Below, in pieces: positions 12,301 to 22,474 of a DNA stretch of 64,000 bases; positions within the stretch are counted from its first letter, which is position 1; every line of letters starts with the position of its first letter. The translations under genes were made by a program, and so were the position numbers. The DNA is from Nephrocerus scutellatus (lineage: Eukaryota; Arthropoda; Insecta; Diptera; Pipunculidae). The notes below the pieces were generated by a model that saw only the letters and a list, made by a program, of their open reading frames with translations, was not told the origin of the DNA and did not search any database. The stretch is taken from the NCBI GenBank assembly GCA_947095585.1, contig OX352763.1, forward strand, positions 22,431,462 to 22,495,461, read 5' to 3'.

Positions 12301-13530
12301 AGCTTTCTTCTAAAACGACACTAATGATCTTATCAACACTGATATCAGCAGTCTCAGTAGGTAGGATGGTGGTACGCGCTGCCTTAGCGAGGACCTCAAT
12401 TAGCACTAGAGTGCGCCGTTTTGTACCATAGACTTCGGGAGACCTTATAACGATATAGCTATATTGAAATGATTATTTCCAGCCTGTAGCATTCAGGTAC
12501 GAGATCAGATCGGCGATACCTCAGGTTGGCGAAGAAGGGTTTTTTCAATTTGTGGACAGGACCGGACAGTTGCAGAGATAATGGGCGAAAGTCTCCCTCT
12601 TATTGACATCCCTGCAGCTTTTGCAAAAAGTATTGTGGGGAATACCCAACTTGGCAGCGCGGCTGCCCACCGGCCAGTGATGACAGCCACGGCTCTGGAA
12701 ATAAAGCAGTAGATGGAGGGACATTTTCCTGATCAGTGAGGTATCGCAATGGACCATTGCTGGTCAAGTGTGTCGGTTTCATTGACAGCCACCTTAACCT
12801 TACCTAAACTAACCCTTGGCAATAAGTTGAAATATAAAAAAAATCAACATGGACTGATTCACAGAACGCCAGGAAATTTTAATAAACATCAAGTATATAA
12901 CCTAACACACCTAATAAGAAATTAAGCAAAAATATGCGAGTGGAAATAAAAGAAAAATATTTTTACAGTTTAGTTCTAATTGTAACATCCCAAATAGAGA
13001 TGAATGGAGGACCCTTACGTTCATAATCCCAAAATTAAATATGAAATTTTGTTAATAAAGCACTTACCATGCTCAACTTGCGCTCTAGATCCGCTGCCGC
13101 TAACAGCTGCTGAATGCAACGATGCAGATGCACTTAGTCCTAAACCAGGGACAGGACCGACAATTAAACCTCCACCAATGCTAACTATTCCGGTTACACC
13201 AGCAGATCCACCGCCGCCATTGTTGCTGTTGTTATTATTAGTGCTGCCATTTGTAAATGGCTTCTTCCAACCGCGCCAGTTGTTGCAGAGACTCTCTGGC
13301 TCTGAGCTCCAACTGCAGATGGAATCCTCTTCGAAGCGATCAGAATCCTCAAAGCTAAAACGATCAATTTCCTCTGGATTCCATTCGGCACCAGCGGCAG
13401 CAGCTTGATCGCCTGGTGCTGGTGCTGCACCGCCGTTTCTTTGTGCGCTACCAGCGGCAGCATTACCCGCTGCATTAGGAGCATCGGCGCCAGCTCCGTT
13501 TGGGCCTCCCCCACTTGGATTATTTCTGCT
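362..13530 (-). CDS. dora: ZSWIM8/Dora-type SWIM zinc-finger ubiquitin ligase adaptor (partial, 3' part off window)
   Basis: Exons seen on the minus strand: 13068 to about 13.5 kb, 1567-1809, 1323-1486, 945-1255 and 362-856. All have GT-AG borders and matching phases, and the gene continues past position 1. The first exon carries the acidic DRFSFEDSDRFEEDS stretch and NWRGWKKP. The second has the PPVPEQLQLRIAYWSFPDNE block. Exon 1323-1486 encodes the SWIM finger, with CNCTC followed by WCSH (Cx1C...CxH). The fourth begins LRAPVSESL and has STAINTVCGAPDPTAG. The fifth has LLRPLRGREPEGMWNLLSIVRE. In the family, ZSWIM8 (Drosophila Dora) is a cullin-RING substrate receptor needed for target-directed microRNA degradation. 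The start is uncertain: no in-frame ATG lies near the conserved block except one upstream of a CA/GT repeat, so an additional 5' exon is likely. The 11.3-kb intron 1810-13067 is full of transposon remains. Confidence 0.93.
1885..2093. repeat. TTAAGAC heptamer satellite with 56-bp higher-order period
   Basis: About 200 bp of nearly pure seven-base units (TTAAGAC / ACTTAAG). A variant patch containing GAGTTAAGACCTCAG occurs twice, starting near 1933 and 1989. This gives a 56-bp (8 x 7) higher-order unit. It sits in the large intron of the ZSWIM8 gene. Confidence 0.93.
2094..3062 (-). mobile_element. Non-LTR retrotransposon (LINE) remnant, reverse transcriptase region
   Basis: Broken minus-strand frames resemble the reverse transcriptase of jockey-type LINEs. 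Around 2930-2900 the frame reads TSGVPQGSHLGPILFILNI, the classic GVPQGSxLGPxLF block. Downstream pieces (2610-2370) read like PTFMWPDPS and a thumb-like region, and 2300-2100 resembles the C-terminal end with YQHTAPCKALTNQFR. Several frameshifts and stops break it. The same family is present on the same strand at 38.16-39.34 kb, with matching blocks such as the ACGCTTGACTANCGTACTCGAG stretch. It is dead. Confidence 0.8.
3125..3575 (+). repeat. CACGCG-type interspersed repeat, interrupted by a SINE
   Basis: The left piece (about 3125-3172) has CACGCGACACGCGGCACGCG followed by ATGCTATTTTG. The right piece (about 3452-3575) has TTTTGGACTTAGAC, then AGGTCGTGTGGAACATGG and the GACCTTAAAG/GTCGAAAATACAGAC block. 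At 22.1-22.5 kb the two halves are contiguous, which shows that the SINE at 3207-3450 inserted into an older repeat. Other copies are at 43.5-43.8 kb and 47.8-48.3 kb. Confidence 0.75.
3207..3450 (+). mobile_element. tRNA-derived SINE, 5'-truncated copy
   Basis: Starts at CAGTAACACC just after where the tRNA-like head would be. It then matches the body of the full copies at 34.38 and 60.90 kb: CACGGTGTCCCACCTCTCGCG, GGGTGACAAACGTTC, AAGCTTCTCAATTCGCCGTTCGG, CCATTTGTGTCCAAAAATATA. It ends in a (ATT)n run. The Pol III head is missing. Confidence 0.85.
3576..6260. other. Intron DNA without recognisable genes
   Basis: Within the large ZSWIM8 intron. It contains a repeat-like block at 3826-3935 (GGATGACATCGGCTCGAAATC) that is matched in reverse orientation at 26.15-26.21 kb, and a short TA run at 4913-4928. 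Open frames here are short and look random. Confidence 0.6.
6262..6545. repeat. Imperfect tandem duplication (~110-120 bp unit)
   Basis: The order CACCATTCACG, TTCCCCTC, TCAATGA, GAGGTGACATTTTCG, then ATAGC-TGCAC appears twice (about 6272-6395 and 6408-6500), with a third partial CACCATTCATGC at 6504. Mismatches and small gaps show it is old. Confidence 0.65.
6709..6892. mobile_element. Small inverted-repeat element (MITE-like)
   Basis: The left arm 6711-6742 (TATATTGCTTTGGCAAAG, then GGCTTGGCTT) is mirrored by the right arm 6859-6890 (AAGCCAAGCC, then CTTTGCCAAAGCAATATA). The arms are about 32 bp and near-perfect around a ~115-bp centre with no coding capacity. The shape fits a non-autonomous DNA transposon. 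The flanking duplication is unclear. Confidence 0.7.
7195..8184 (+). mobile_element. Tc1/mariner-superfamily transposon, internally deleted
   Basis: Terminal inverted repeats of about 26 bp: CCGGGTGACTGACACGAAG at the left and, reversed, CAGGGTGACTGACACGAAG at the right. TA lies on the left flank; the right TA has decayed to TT. Between them is a broken mariner transposase. The element lies in the ZSWIM8 intron and is antisense to that gene. Its copy-specific decay suggests it is long inactive. Confidence 0.92.
7354..8050 (+). pseudogene. Mariner-family transposase pseudogene
   Basis: The frame from 7354 starts MEFKRNSLIALYL and keeps the N-terminal paired helix-turn-helix region (HGGGPKRTTTSPDIIRKVKA, then NPRRSGRNMARE). 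After KELLRFG it runs straight into PPMVMVWAALT, which is in another frame (7694-7936). The stretch holding the first catalytic aspartate is missing, so a deletion of roughly 50 codons is inferred. A further frameshift leads to FQQDSAPSHKARVNQYW, which holds the second aspartate. It is close to the maT/rosa-type mariners; the exact clade is not settled. It cannot be active. Confidence 0.88.
8190..10620. other. Intron DNA, no gene recognised
   Basis: AT-rich intronic sequence of the ZSWIM8 gene. A possible tRNA-like SINE head lies at 9128-9190 (see rejected items). A poly-T run is present near 10230-10244. Open frames are short and without family resemblance. Confidence 0.55.
10625..10700 (-). 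mobile_element. Possible tRNA-derived SINE head
   Basis: On the minus strand, TTGGCTCACCAGC fits a Pol III A box and, about 30 bp later, GGTCCGAATCTC fits a B box with two mismatches. An A-rich/T-rich tail follows. It is not an intact tRNA: no cloverleaf with a paired acceptor stem could be drawn. It differs from the common SINE family of this window. Confidence 0.4.
11127..11310 (+). mobile_element. Non-LTR retrotransposon fragment with FADD motif
   Basis: The frame reads NVPQRTYFSPTLFLIYINNL, then IHSFADDTTLSA. These are the GVPQGSxLSPxLF and catalytic (Y/F)xDD blocks of LINE reverse transcriptases. GVPQGS is degraded to NVPQRT. The fragment is under 200 bp and carries no other domain. Confidence 0.78.
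12480..12785 (-). mobile_element. LINE C-terminal (post-RNase H) fragment
   Basis: Minus-strand overlapping frames together give the usual end of RNase H-bearing LINE ORF2 proteins: HWPVGSRAAKLGIPHNTFCK, then CRD and an ETFAHYLCNCPVL zinc-knuckle-like CxxC...HxxxxC pattern. Frames shift at least twice. It lies in the ZSWIM8 intron. Confidence 0.75.
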
Positions 13531-13579
13531 CGCCAGATTGCCCGATGACAACGATGATAACACGAGACAGATGAGAATG

Positions 13580-13606
13580 TACACACACACACACACACAC
13601 ACACAG
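13580..13606. repeat. (CA)n microsatellite
   Basis: About 13 CA units just upstream of the first recognised ZSWIM8 coding exon. It creates an artificial CVCVCV tract in the minus-strand frame. Confidence 0.95.
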
Positions 13607-13619
13607 AGACTCACTGGCA

Positions 13620-15369
13620 CACTCTCTCACACTCTCGGCAGCACTAAATCTCTACACACTTTCCTTTTTTCTTTGTTCTTCACTTTTCAAACACAAATCC
13701 TTTTTTCTTTCTCTCTCTCTCCCTCTCTTGTTTATTCTTTGTTTACACTTGTGTTATGTTGGAGTTGGTGTGAGTCTGTAATTTGGAAAGGAAAATGAAA
13801 ATACGAGAAACTTTTATAAAATGAAATGGCAGGACATCAACGTTTATCACAAACAAAAGCGGAAAAACAGAGGTATGGAGATATTTTCTTTATGTGCCCG
13901 TCGTCTTCGATTGTTTTTCTATATACTCGTATATATAGAAAAACCAAAAACAGCTGAAAGGGCAAGGTAAGAAATGAAAAAGGTACTAGGTACATACACA
14001 TAATACTGTGTGCGAGTGAATTTTGTGTACATAGAGGAGAAAAAGTACAAAGATGCAAGTGAAAAATTAAACAAAAGCTATTGCTTTTAAATATTAATTT
14101 ATATTCAAGTCTCAAATGTGTGCAAAAGAAGAATTCCGAGATTTATTAAATAGGATAGATATCGATAGCGATATGATGCGCTAACACTTTGCTACTGAGC
14201 GATGCGGAACAGATTAGCGCGGACGAGCGACTGACACCAAAGGACTCATTTGGTTATTTAAAAAATAACTTGAAGAAGAAGTACATCAAATAGATTCAAC
14301 TCTTCGTTAGAATATAACACTTTCGTTATATTGAGCACATTTGTTTAAATGATAAAAAGGAAATCAAAATTTAATGCTTTTTATTGCTATACAACTTAAT
14401 AAATTAGTCCAGTTTACTAATAATGTAGACTATCAGGAAAATTCAATATAAAAAGGGTACTGCACTAAAGAATGAGAAAAAATTACAAACCCGATATTAA
14501 CAGCCAGCCATCAGCTAGGAGATATGGGTAACTCAAGATAACGTGCAACGCGACTGTAAAGATCAACACAAATGACGGGAATAAGACCTTCTTTTTCAAC
14601 CGAGACCGCAACTAAAAACAACACAAAATAGGAAAAGTGTTTTTCTTTGTTTTCTCAGAAGCACCAACGTAAAGTAAATTGACAATAAATGGTAGACAAA
14701 ACTTCAGCGAACAAAAAAAAATCAACGACGTTGACGGCGACGGAGCCGACACCAACACCAAGCTGTTTATGCTGCCTTTGTTGTTCTTTCTGCTGCTCTG
14801 CTGCTGCTGCATTAGCATTCTCAATTTCACTTCATTTTTTTCGTTTGAAATTTTTTGAATTTACTTCTATAAAAAAATCAAATTAAAAAACCACAAAACT
14901 TTTCCTTTTTTGTTTTTCAAATAGTTTTTCAAGCCAAACTCGGATTTTTCACTTTTCTTTTATTAAACGTATATATTTTTCTATTAAAACCATTGTCGAA
15001 ATTTCTTCAGCCCAAAAAATTTTACTTTTCGTTAGCGCCTTGCGATTGGCAAATAACACAAAAATAAATATATATTTTATTAATTTATTGTTTTTATAAT
15101 TTGTTTATTATTTACTTTGCCATAATGATTGTCTGCAGTATAATGCAAATTTTCTTTGTCGATTTTTTCACAAAATTCACAAATCACTGGAATAACACAG
15201 AGGCGACAAACAGCAGCGAGCAGCTAGACAGAACATATGAGAGTTGAGTTTGAGACATGAACTGAACATGCACACACACTTCAAAAGAAGAGGAAAAAAT
15301 ATCATTCACAATAATACGATCCCCATCTGTTTCATTAGTAAAAGGGTGATAGCAAAGCAATCATTAGTA
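13620..15369. other. Upstream region of ZSWIM8, possible 5' UTR
   Basis: Between the first recognised ZSWIM8 exon and the inverted-repeat elements. On the minus strand 14830-14740 is rich in GCAGCAGCAG and CAACAA, as in fly neuronal 5' UTRs. It could hold an upstream exon, but no donor joining in phase to 13.5 kb was identified. Confidence 0.35.
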
Positions 15370-15661
15370 GGTCTATTCTTTTATTCAACCCGAGCAAGTA
15401 AAGTTACCCGGAGTAGACCGAGCGTGTGTTGCACGGCGTAAAAATGTTTGGTTTGTACACTGGGTAACTTTACTCGCTCTTACTGTGCCTTACACTGATA
15501 TTCATTTCAGAGTATAAAATAGGAAACTGTGTATACACCGTGTCGTGCTCGGTTCACACAAAAAACACAGAGTACAGGGTAAAATTACCCCGGTTGAATA
15601 AAAAAACCCAGTGTAAATTTTTGACGTACACTGCACGTTCGGGTTGAATAAAAGAATAGAC
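15370..15661. mobile_element. Inverted-repeat element A (MITE-like)
   Basis: Perfect 24-bp terminal inverted repeats: 15370-15393 begins GGTCTATTCTTTTATTC and 15638-15661 is its exact reverse complement. Inside there are further mirrored pieces (GAGCAAGTAAAGTTACCC near 15392 against GGGTAACTTTACTCGCTC near 15462). It has no coding capacity. Its termini resemble those of the neighbouring element at 15688. Confidence 0.82.
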
Positions 15662-15687
15662 CCAGTGAAGGCGGGTAGATTTGATTA

Positions 15688-16657
15688 TAGGTCTGTTCCC
15701 ATGCTCATAAACCAGTATTTATTCTTACGAATATATGGTGCATTTTTTCTCGTCCGCGACAACGAGTTTTTGGCAATAACTTCTACCAAAATAAATAAAA
15801 CCATGTTTTAATGTGTAAATTTGAAACATTCAAGGTTAATACACAAATTTTCATTCATCTTTCTTAAATTAAGTAGTAAATATTATGTTTTTTTTTCCTT
15901 TAGCGTACAGCGTACCAATGAGGGATTATTAAAATTTGGATGTTTTTAGAACACGATTTTTAATATTTGTTTGTTGTTACTTATTATTTTATTTATATCT
16001 TCAAGCACATTTACGTTACCAAATCAAATTGATTTAAAAAAAAATTAACGAAGGAAGGTTGACCATTCATTGGATTAAGGTAAGGCAGAGTTTTTGTTCT
16101 AAAAACAAATAAATTCACAGCATTTTACCAAATATTTTGTGTTGTCGCGGACAAGTTGTTCGAGAAAAAACGCTCATATTGGGAATTTTAATGCAAAAGC
16201 GTTCCCGTACTCGAAAATATTGAAAAAGAGAGCGAAAAATAGAATTCCCTCCATGCGAATTTTGCCAAACAGAAATTTATGTGAGTTATATGTGAACAAA
16301 CTGTCAAAAAAGAATTTATTGACAACTAATGTGGCAATCGTTTAAATTTTTCCTTTTTTGGCAAGGACAAAGTACAGTCGCCCGTTTTGTTTGTGTTTTT
16401 GTATCGAATTGGTTGCATAATTCACACGATGACGATGAGAAAGAAAACCGATGTTTTATTTTAAAATTGTAACATAAACAAACAAATCAATCAAAAGAAC
16501 GACACATAACAAACTAGTGAATGTTGAATTTTATTTAGAATTTTTGATAGTTTCTACCAAGGCAAGGTACTTTTTTGTGTGCTTGCTTTCTATGAGAGAT
16601 TAGTATGCCAGTTTACTCTTTAACTCATTTTATAACAAAAAGTACGGGAACAGACCT
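15688..16657. mobile_element. Inverted-repeat element B (~970 bp)
   Basis: Starts AGGTCTGTTCCC and ends GGGAACAGACCT (15688-15699 and 16646-16657). TAT on both outer flanks may be a 3-bp target duplication. Internal mirrored pieces include CGTCCGCGACAAC at 15751 against GTTGTCGCGGACAAG at 16141. No transposase is visible, so it is probably a non-autonomous foldback or Harbinger-like element. The family assignment is inference. Confidence 0.6.
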
Positions 16658-16913
16658 TATATTTTCCAGAGAAAGTAAGTTTGCTTTCACAATAGAAAAA
16701 CTATATGAATATTCAACCTAACGAGCATAATTTTTTTTGTCAAAACCTAAATCTATACAACCTTGTAACTAAATTCGAAAAGGCAAAATTAGTGTACTGT
16801 TTGAAACCCACGCACTCGCAAGCCATCGAATTTAAGTTTTTTTCATTATCATCATTCATTAAAAACCGATTCCTTTAAGTATTAATTATTGCCAACAATA
16901 AAAAAGTTATTCA

Positions 16914-17169
16914 ACGTGGCTACACAGGCATGGGAATAAAAGTCATGCCAATGAACGTTGTGACTAGACTTAGCGAAGTATTTGTGTATGTGTATGTTTG
17001 TCAATTTGTTGTTGTTTTTCTGTATAGAACGTTCATGTTTGCGAACGTCAACTTTTGTAGAATTAGCTTTAGTAGCTTTGTAGTAGAATCAAATTTTCTC
17101 TTTCCAACTCAATAAAAACCTATCTGTTTCGATGGACATGACTTTCATTCCCATGCCTGTGGAACCACG
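16914..17169. mobile_element. Inverted-repeat element C (256 bp MITE-like)
   Basis: The left arm has CACAGGCATGGGAATAAAAG at about 16923 and the right arm ends in its near-perfect reverse complement (CATTCCCATGCCTGTGG). The outer CGTGG / CCACG extends the arms to about 33 bp. It is non-coding and lies about 470 bp upstream of the RpS14 start codon. Confidence 0.75.
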
Positions 17170-17297
17170 CACAATGAAAATTATTCGAAGAAGTGGTTGC
17201 AGCGTATGAACGACTGACAAACTTCATTAAAGACAGAAGACAACGATACTGACAGTTTTCCAGCAGTTTTGACACTTTTGACAACCCTACTCTGCTT

Positions 17298-17315
17298 GAC
17301 TTCCTTTCTCTCGTA
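17298..17315 (+). promoter_or_regulatory. Possible TOP-like pyrimidine tract of RpS14
   Basis: CTTCCTTTCTCTC is followed directly by GTATCC, which could be a short 5' leader ending at a splice donor. Ribosomal protein genes usually start in a pyrimidine tract. The RpS14 coding exon has an acceptor (TTGCAG) at 17621-17626, so a non-coding first exon upstream is expected. This position is only a candidate. Confidence 0.3.
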
Positions 17316-17639
17316 TCCGGTTCAATAAATTGGAGTGGATTTTTCAAAGGTTTTTGCTTTTTTTCGAATTTTTATATACTTGTATGGAAATATATTGAAA
17401 ATAATTGCGAAAAATTAAAGAAAAAATGGTTGGCCCCGTGCTCGTAAAAAGTTTTGAATTATTTGCGGATTTTCCTAATAGATGTTTTTAAATCAGAAAT
17501 TGTCTATCCGGCCAATAAAAATACATTGTAAAATTGAATATCTTGTGTAGCTTAACGCATATTCTACCTTTTAGTACCAAGTGTTTAGTGGCATTTCATT
17601 CTTATTATGTGTTTTTTGTGTTGCAGCTGAAATTTTACA

Positions 17640-18155
<516 letters not shown>

Positions 18156-18229
18156 ATTTGCTATACTCCTGTATTGTTTTGTTTGTTTGCTGTTACTCAC
18201 AGCATCAATCATCAAGTACAACTTTTTTA

Positions 18230-18620
18230 ATTGAAATAACAATAACAAGATGAAAATTTACTAGGTATTTTTTTATTAAATCCAAATATGCAATTGGCAA
18301 GTATACCTAGAAGTTGGTAAAATGGAATGGAAAATTTATCAATACAACTTTCTTTTCGGTCTTTTTGTACACAATTATTGGTGGAATATTCGGCAAAACA
18401 CCAGCTTGAGCAATGACAACTCGAGGAAAAGGTATTTTGAATTCTTTTTACAGTAAATAGTGTATTGAGGTTCAAAATAAAAGGCTTTGCTACACGTTTT
18501 AGTCAATAAGTTATCGAAACGGCAGCAGGTCAAATTGATTGATCTGGTTCCTTTCCAGTCTTGCTAGGATATTCACCAAAACGCCACTGAGCAATGATGA
18601 TGATTGAATACAATGACCTC
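18230..18620. repeat. Weak local duplication downstream of RpS14
   Basis: GGAATATTCGGCAAAACACCAGCTTGAGCAATGA near 18381 resembles GGATATTCACCAAAACGCCACTGAGCAATGA near 18566. The flanks are only loosely similar. It is non-coding sequence between RpS14 and dynactin subunit 4, meaning unclear. Confidence 0.4.
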
Positions 18621-19035
18621 TGCAGAAGAGCTAATAGAACATCTCCGGCATTAGTATAGAAAAGACACGAATACTTTGGTAGGCGGTCAATAAATAACCT
18701 CTCAGATCTCGAAAACGGCCTCTTCCCTCTTAAAAGGGAAAAGGTATAAGGAAACACAAACGACCAATGGCAGCGATTGCTGCCACCGCACTTGACAGAC
18801 ACTACTACTATGTTTTGCACGAAGGAGTAAATTCAACATTTAAATGTATTTTAATAATCAGATTTACATTAATAATTCATAGCATATAGGTGTATTAATT
18901 AAGCAAAAGCACAGCTGTATAAAAACAAAGTTTTAGGTAACAGTTTCGAAACATTTTACAATATTATAAAATAAATAGTTATGCGGTATTGAATGCTCTA
19001 TATTCCTAATAATAATAATAACTTCAACGTTGCCT

Positions 19036-20892
19036 TTAAATACTTCCAACGTTAATATAAACCCTAGAGGTAAGGGCATGCGATTGGGGATCCTTCTTCT
19101 CGGGACTGTTTGTAACAGTATTTACATAAGTGTATTGCATAGAAAAGCCCAAAGTCACACCATCACCCTCCCGAAGTGATGCATCTGGTGTGAATATTAA
19201 TCGAATAGAAACCTTATTGGATTTGCGCCATGTGATAAATCTGAAAAGTGAACCAATAAAGCACATTTCTTGCACAGCAGTGTTATAATAATTACTTAGG
19301 CTCTTCACGTTGCACCTGTACATCCTCGTCAAATTCTGTTGAATCATCCCGCTGATTGAGAACAAACGACGAATCAGGCATTTCCAATTGAGCGTTAGTG
19401 GGATTTTTCACAATTCGTGGATCTTCACTTGGAGACGTTTGACTGGGGTAAGTTGTATTTAATGATGGAATACCTGTGGCGGTGCCAATAACTAATTGTT
19501 CCTTAAGACTTTTCTTGAGCTCAGCAATCATTTCAATCTCTTCTTCTAGTGTTGGGAGCTCCATTATTGTTATAGTCATATCGTGCATTGTTGGATTGGT
19601 CAGCTTTAGTATGACAGAACATGGAGAGCCCGGCTTAAGGGGTTTCTCGCAGCGTACGAGGAGGACATCAGGTACGTGATAGCTTGCAAACAGCTGAATA
19701 CGGTACTTTATCGATGTAGGATGATATTCCGGTTTAATAAGATTATGCTCACACTGGCGGCATCTCAATGATCTCTTAATCCACAGTGAACGTCTCTGTG
19801 GGTACAGTTTGTTTACAGTGAATGGCTGATCGGCCGGTTGGCCGTGGCGCTGCTTTATTGAGGTCACTGCGATACGATGGAAATATGTATTTGTTTTACT
19901 ATTTGTTTTCTAAAAACTCACCATTTTTAATATTAATTTTTTGCGTGAAAATCGACTCAGGCAATTCACCCACATCTTCTGTTGCCACTGATGGCCTTAT
20001 CTGAATTAACTTTGTCTTTTGGGTGGTTTTGTCAGTCCACCCAATTTGTCTGCGGATCATTGATACGGTAAGACCAGTGCGATCCTATAATTTAAAATTT
20101 GTTTTTAAGTCCTATTGGGTTGGTTAACTCCTCCGATTGTAACGTACCGTTAAAGTAGGGAACTTATGCGCTTTTGGTACTTTACGTCGCATATATTCTT
20201 GCTTTTCCTGCTTCTCTTGCAAAACCACAGACTGATAGTACTCTAAAAGTTCGTTAAACCGCTCTTGATGTGCATATTCGTTTTCAGGCCAAGCTCCAGT
20301 CGCTGCAGGTAAAGTTAAAGGATTAGTAATATGTGCCGAAAATTACGTGGTCCTCATAAGGCATACCAACACTCTGATCGGGAATGCCAACATCACGCGA
20401 AGTCCAACGGCATGCAAGGCACGAAAGATAGTACATTTTCTTAGTTACCACCTTAGCAACGTCACTCTCTCCATCTTTGGGTGGTTCATCAGTTTTTCTA
20501 TTTTTAAATATAAAAATGATTAGAATTTTACTATTAATCAGCCTGTGTTGCGTTTTGCGTACCTTGGAACAACAACTGTTGTTGCTCGAGCAGAAAGCGT
20601 ATGCTGGCAGCAAGGGCAATCGAAACAGTTCGTACAGCAATTCTTCTTATGACGTGCCTCTGATGAAGGAATATTTTCCAAACAATTAGAACAGAAATTC
20701 GAGTCCACCTGCAAAAAAAAAAATAGGAAGCATTAAATGCCAAATCAAGAAGGCATTACTCACTTCATGGCACACGCAGAAACCACACCTCAGCTTCAAA
20801 CAATGACGGCAAAAGTAAAGCTTCGTAATTGGATTCAAAATGCCACAGGAGCAAGCGAATTTTACAACACATTCTTGCATGAAATTTGCCAT
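19036..20892 (-). CDS. DCTN4: Dynactin subunit 4 (p62)
   Basis: Seven exons on the minus strand: 20764-20892, 20563-20708, 20367-20497, 20148-20302, 19922-20084, 19296-19866, 19036-19240. All phases agree, giving 499 residues. The N-terminal third is cysteine-rich, as in p62: [60 protein letters not shown] (in shorter pieces), and [17 protein letters not shown]. The middle holds a basic helical segment, then [23 protein letters not shown] and the [11 protein letters not shown] beta-rich region. DCTN4 is part of the dynactin pointed-end complex, which helps dynein-dynactin bind cargo and membranes. The ATG is followed by MANFMQE, with no upstream in-frame alternative. The donor of exon 6 (GTAATT) is non-optimal. 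It is convergent with RpS14. Confidence 0.97.
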
Positions 20893-21730
20893 ATCGTTTA
20901 ATTAATTAGAATGTATAGATTTTTTGAAATATATATTAACTGGTTGTGTATAAACTTTCTTCGATTTATTTAAAAAAAAATGTGAAAATGCAAACGTAGA
21001 AGAAACACAGAAAGATTCGCAATTCGCAACCATTCAATGACGTTTGTGTATTTCATCTCTACAGTCTCCAAAAGTATTAACAGCTGCTGCTGACTCATGC
21101 TTTTCCAGCAATACAAAGAGTGAGTTCACTCGCAACATAATATTACACAAAGTAACTTTTTTTGAAAGTTTGTCGTTCACTGAGTACTAAGATGTGCAGG
21201 TTGTTATGACAACTTGGTGTTCACCACATAAGTTGTCGTCGTCAAAAAGTAACATGTTTTAAATTATGTTTATAGTGTAGAAACTTGTTGTCGTTTGTTT
21301 CAATTACTTTCGATTGTCAATAAAAACAAAAAAAAAAACCCAACTAAATTTTTTTTTATCCAAGATACCTTTTTTTTTATTCAAGAACAATACTTAATAT
21401 GTGTCTTAAATGATAGTAATTAAATTAATATATTTATTTGTTTGGTAATAACAAATGTTTAATTCTTGTGTTTTTATTTGCCGAGAAATTGGAAATTAGG
21501 CGTTTCTTTTGGAACTTAACCAAAACATAGCTATGTTTCCCATCGGCGATCGACTGTATGGTTTCTTTTCAATACTTTAGTAACAACAGATATTCCTACA
21601 TGACGACGTATGCCAAGAAAATTTCGGATCTATTTGATTTTGATTTTTGTTCCATTGGCAAAAACTGTGACGCGAAAATCAGAAAAGTTCGTTCTTACTC
21701 GTTGTTTCCAATTAAAATAACTATAATGCT
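20893..21730. other. Intergenic, no gene recognised
   Basis: AT-rich sequence upstream of dynactin subunit 4, probably including its promoter and short 5' UTR. No exon was recognised. Confidence 0.5.
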
Positions 21731-21732
21731 AG

Positions 21733-21890
21733 AATAAGAAGCTTTCCGTGACAAGTTATTACTCTCGGACCGTTTGTCACCCATTCGTGAGAGGTCGGAC
21801 ACCGTGAAAAATACTTTTGGTGTTACTGGGATTCGAACAACGAACCTCCTGCTCAGTAGCCATGGGCATTTCCACTGAGCCACGGCGCCC
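21733..21890 (-). mobile_element. tRNA-derived SINE, 3'-truncated copy
   Basis: Reading the minus strand from 21890: GGGCGCCGTGGCTCAGTGG (A box), CTACTGAGCAGGAGGTTCG, then GTTCGAATCCCAGTAACACC (B box), CACGGTGTCC and GGGTGACAAACGGTCC. It breaks off near AAGCTTCTTATTC. It has the best-preserved Pol III head among the copies in this window. Confidence 0.88.
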
Positions 21891-22085
21891 ACTATATATA
21901 TATGTATATATATTTTAAATAAATAGAAATATTAAAAAAGATGTTTGATACTAGCTGCGTTATGACAAGCAAAAGCTAGATATACGACTATATATTTATT
22001 TTTCCTGTACCAAAATCCAGAAGACAAATAACATGTGTGTTTCATGCACCGAGAGTTTGGTAATAATCGCGGGACAAGCGGGATA

Positions 22086-22465
22086 TCAAAATGGGCCCCC
22101 TGACAATGAGCCTCTGACAAAATGTCAGCCCTCTGGGTCGTGCGAAAGATGGTTAAAAAAGACCTTAAAAAACTAGAAAATGGAGCGGATTCGAACCATC
22201 ACACGTGACCCGCGTCATGCGTGGAATATAAAATATGCTATTTTTGACTCACAAAATTTTAACTCTCTACGTTGTGTAAAAATGTGGTTAAAAAGGACCT
22301 CAAAGAAGTCGAAAAAAAAAACAAGCCGTTACACACGACGCAAGCGACACGCGTCATACTCGCAATATAAAAAATGCTATTTTGGACTTAGACTCACAAA
22401 AATTTTTCAGCTCTCTAAAAGGGTCGAAAATACAGACAAAAAGGAGTTAATAAAAGTTCTTAAAA
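22086..22465 (+). repeat. CACGCG-type interspersed repeat, about 2.5 tandem units
   Basis: Units of about 140-150 bp repeat the order: GACTCACAAAATTTTAACTCTCT, GGTCGTGYGAAAGRTGGTTA, AAAAGACCTYAAARAAGTCG, CACACGNGNCNCGCGTCA, GGAATATAAAAATGCTATTTT (given in short pieces). Units begin near 22120, 22255 and 22385. It is non-coding. Confidence 0.75.
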
Positions 22466-22474
22466 ACACAGCAA

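Noticed and set aside
13570..13620. Start Met of ZSWIM8 at 13620 followed by a CVCVCV signal-peptide-like stretch
   Set aside because: The hydrophobic tract is the translation of a (GT)n microsatellite and is not conserved in the family; an upstream exon is more likely.
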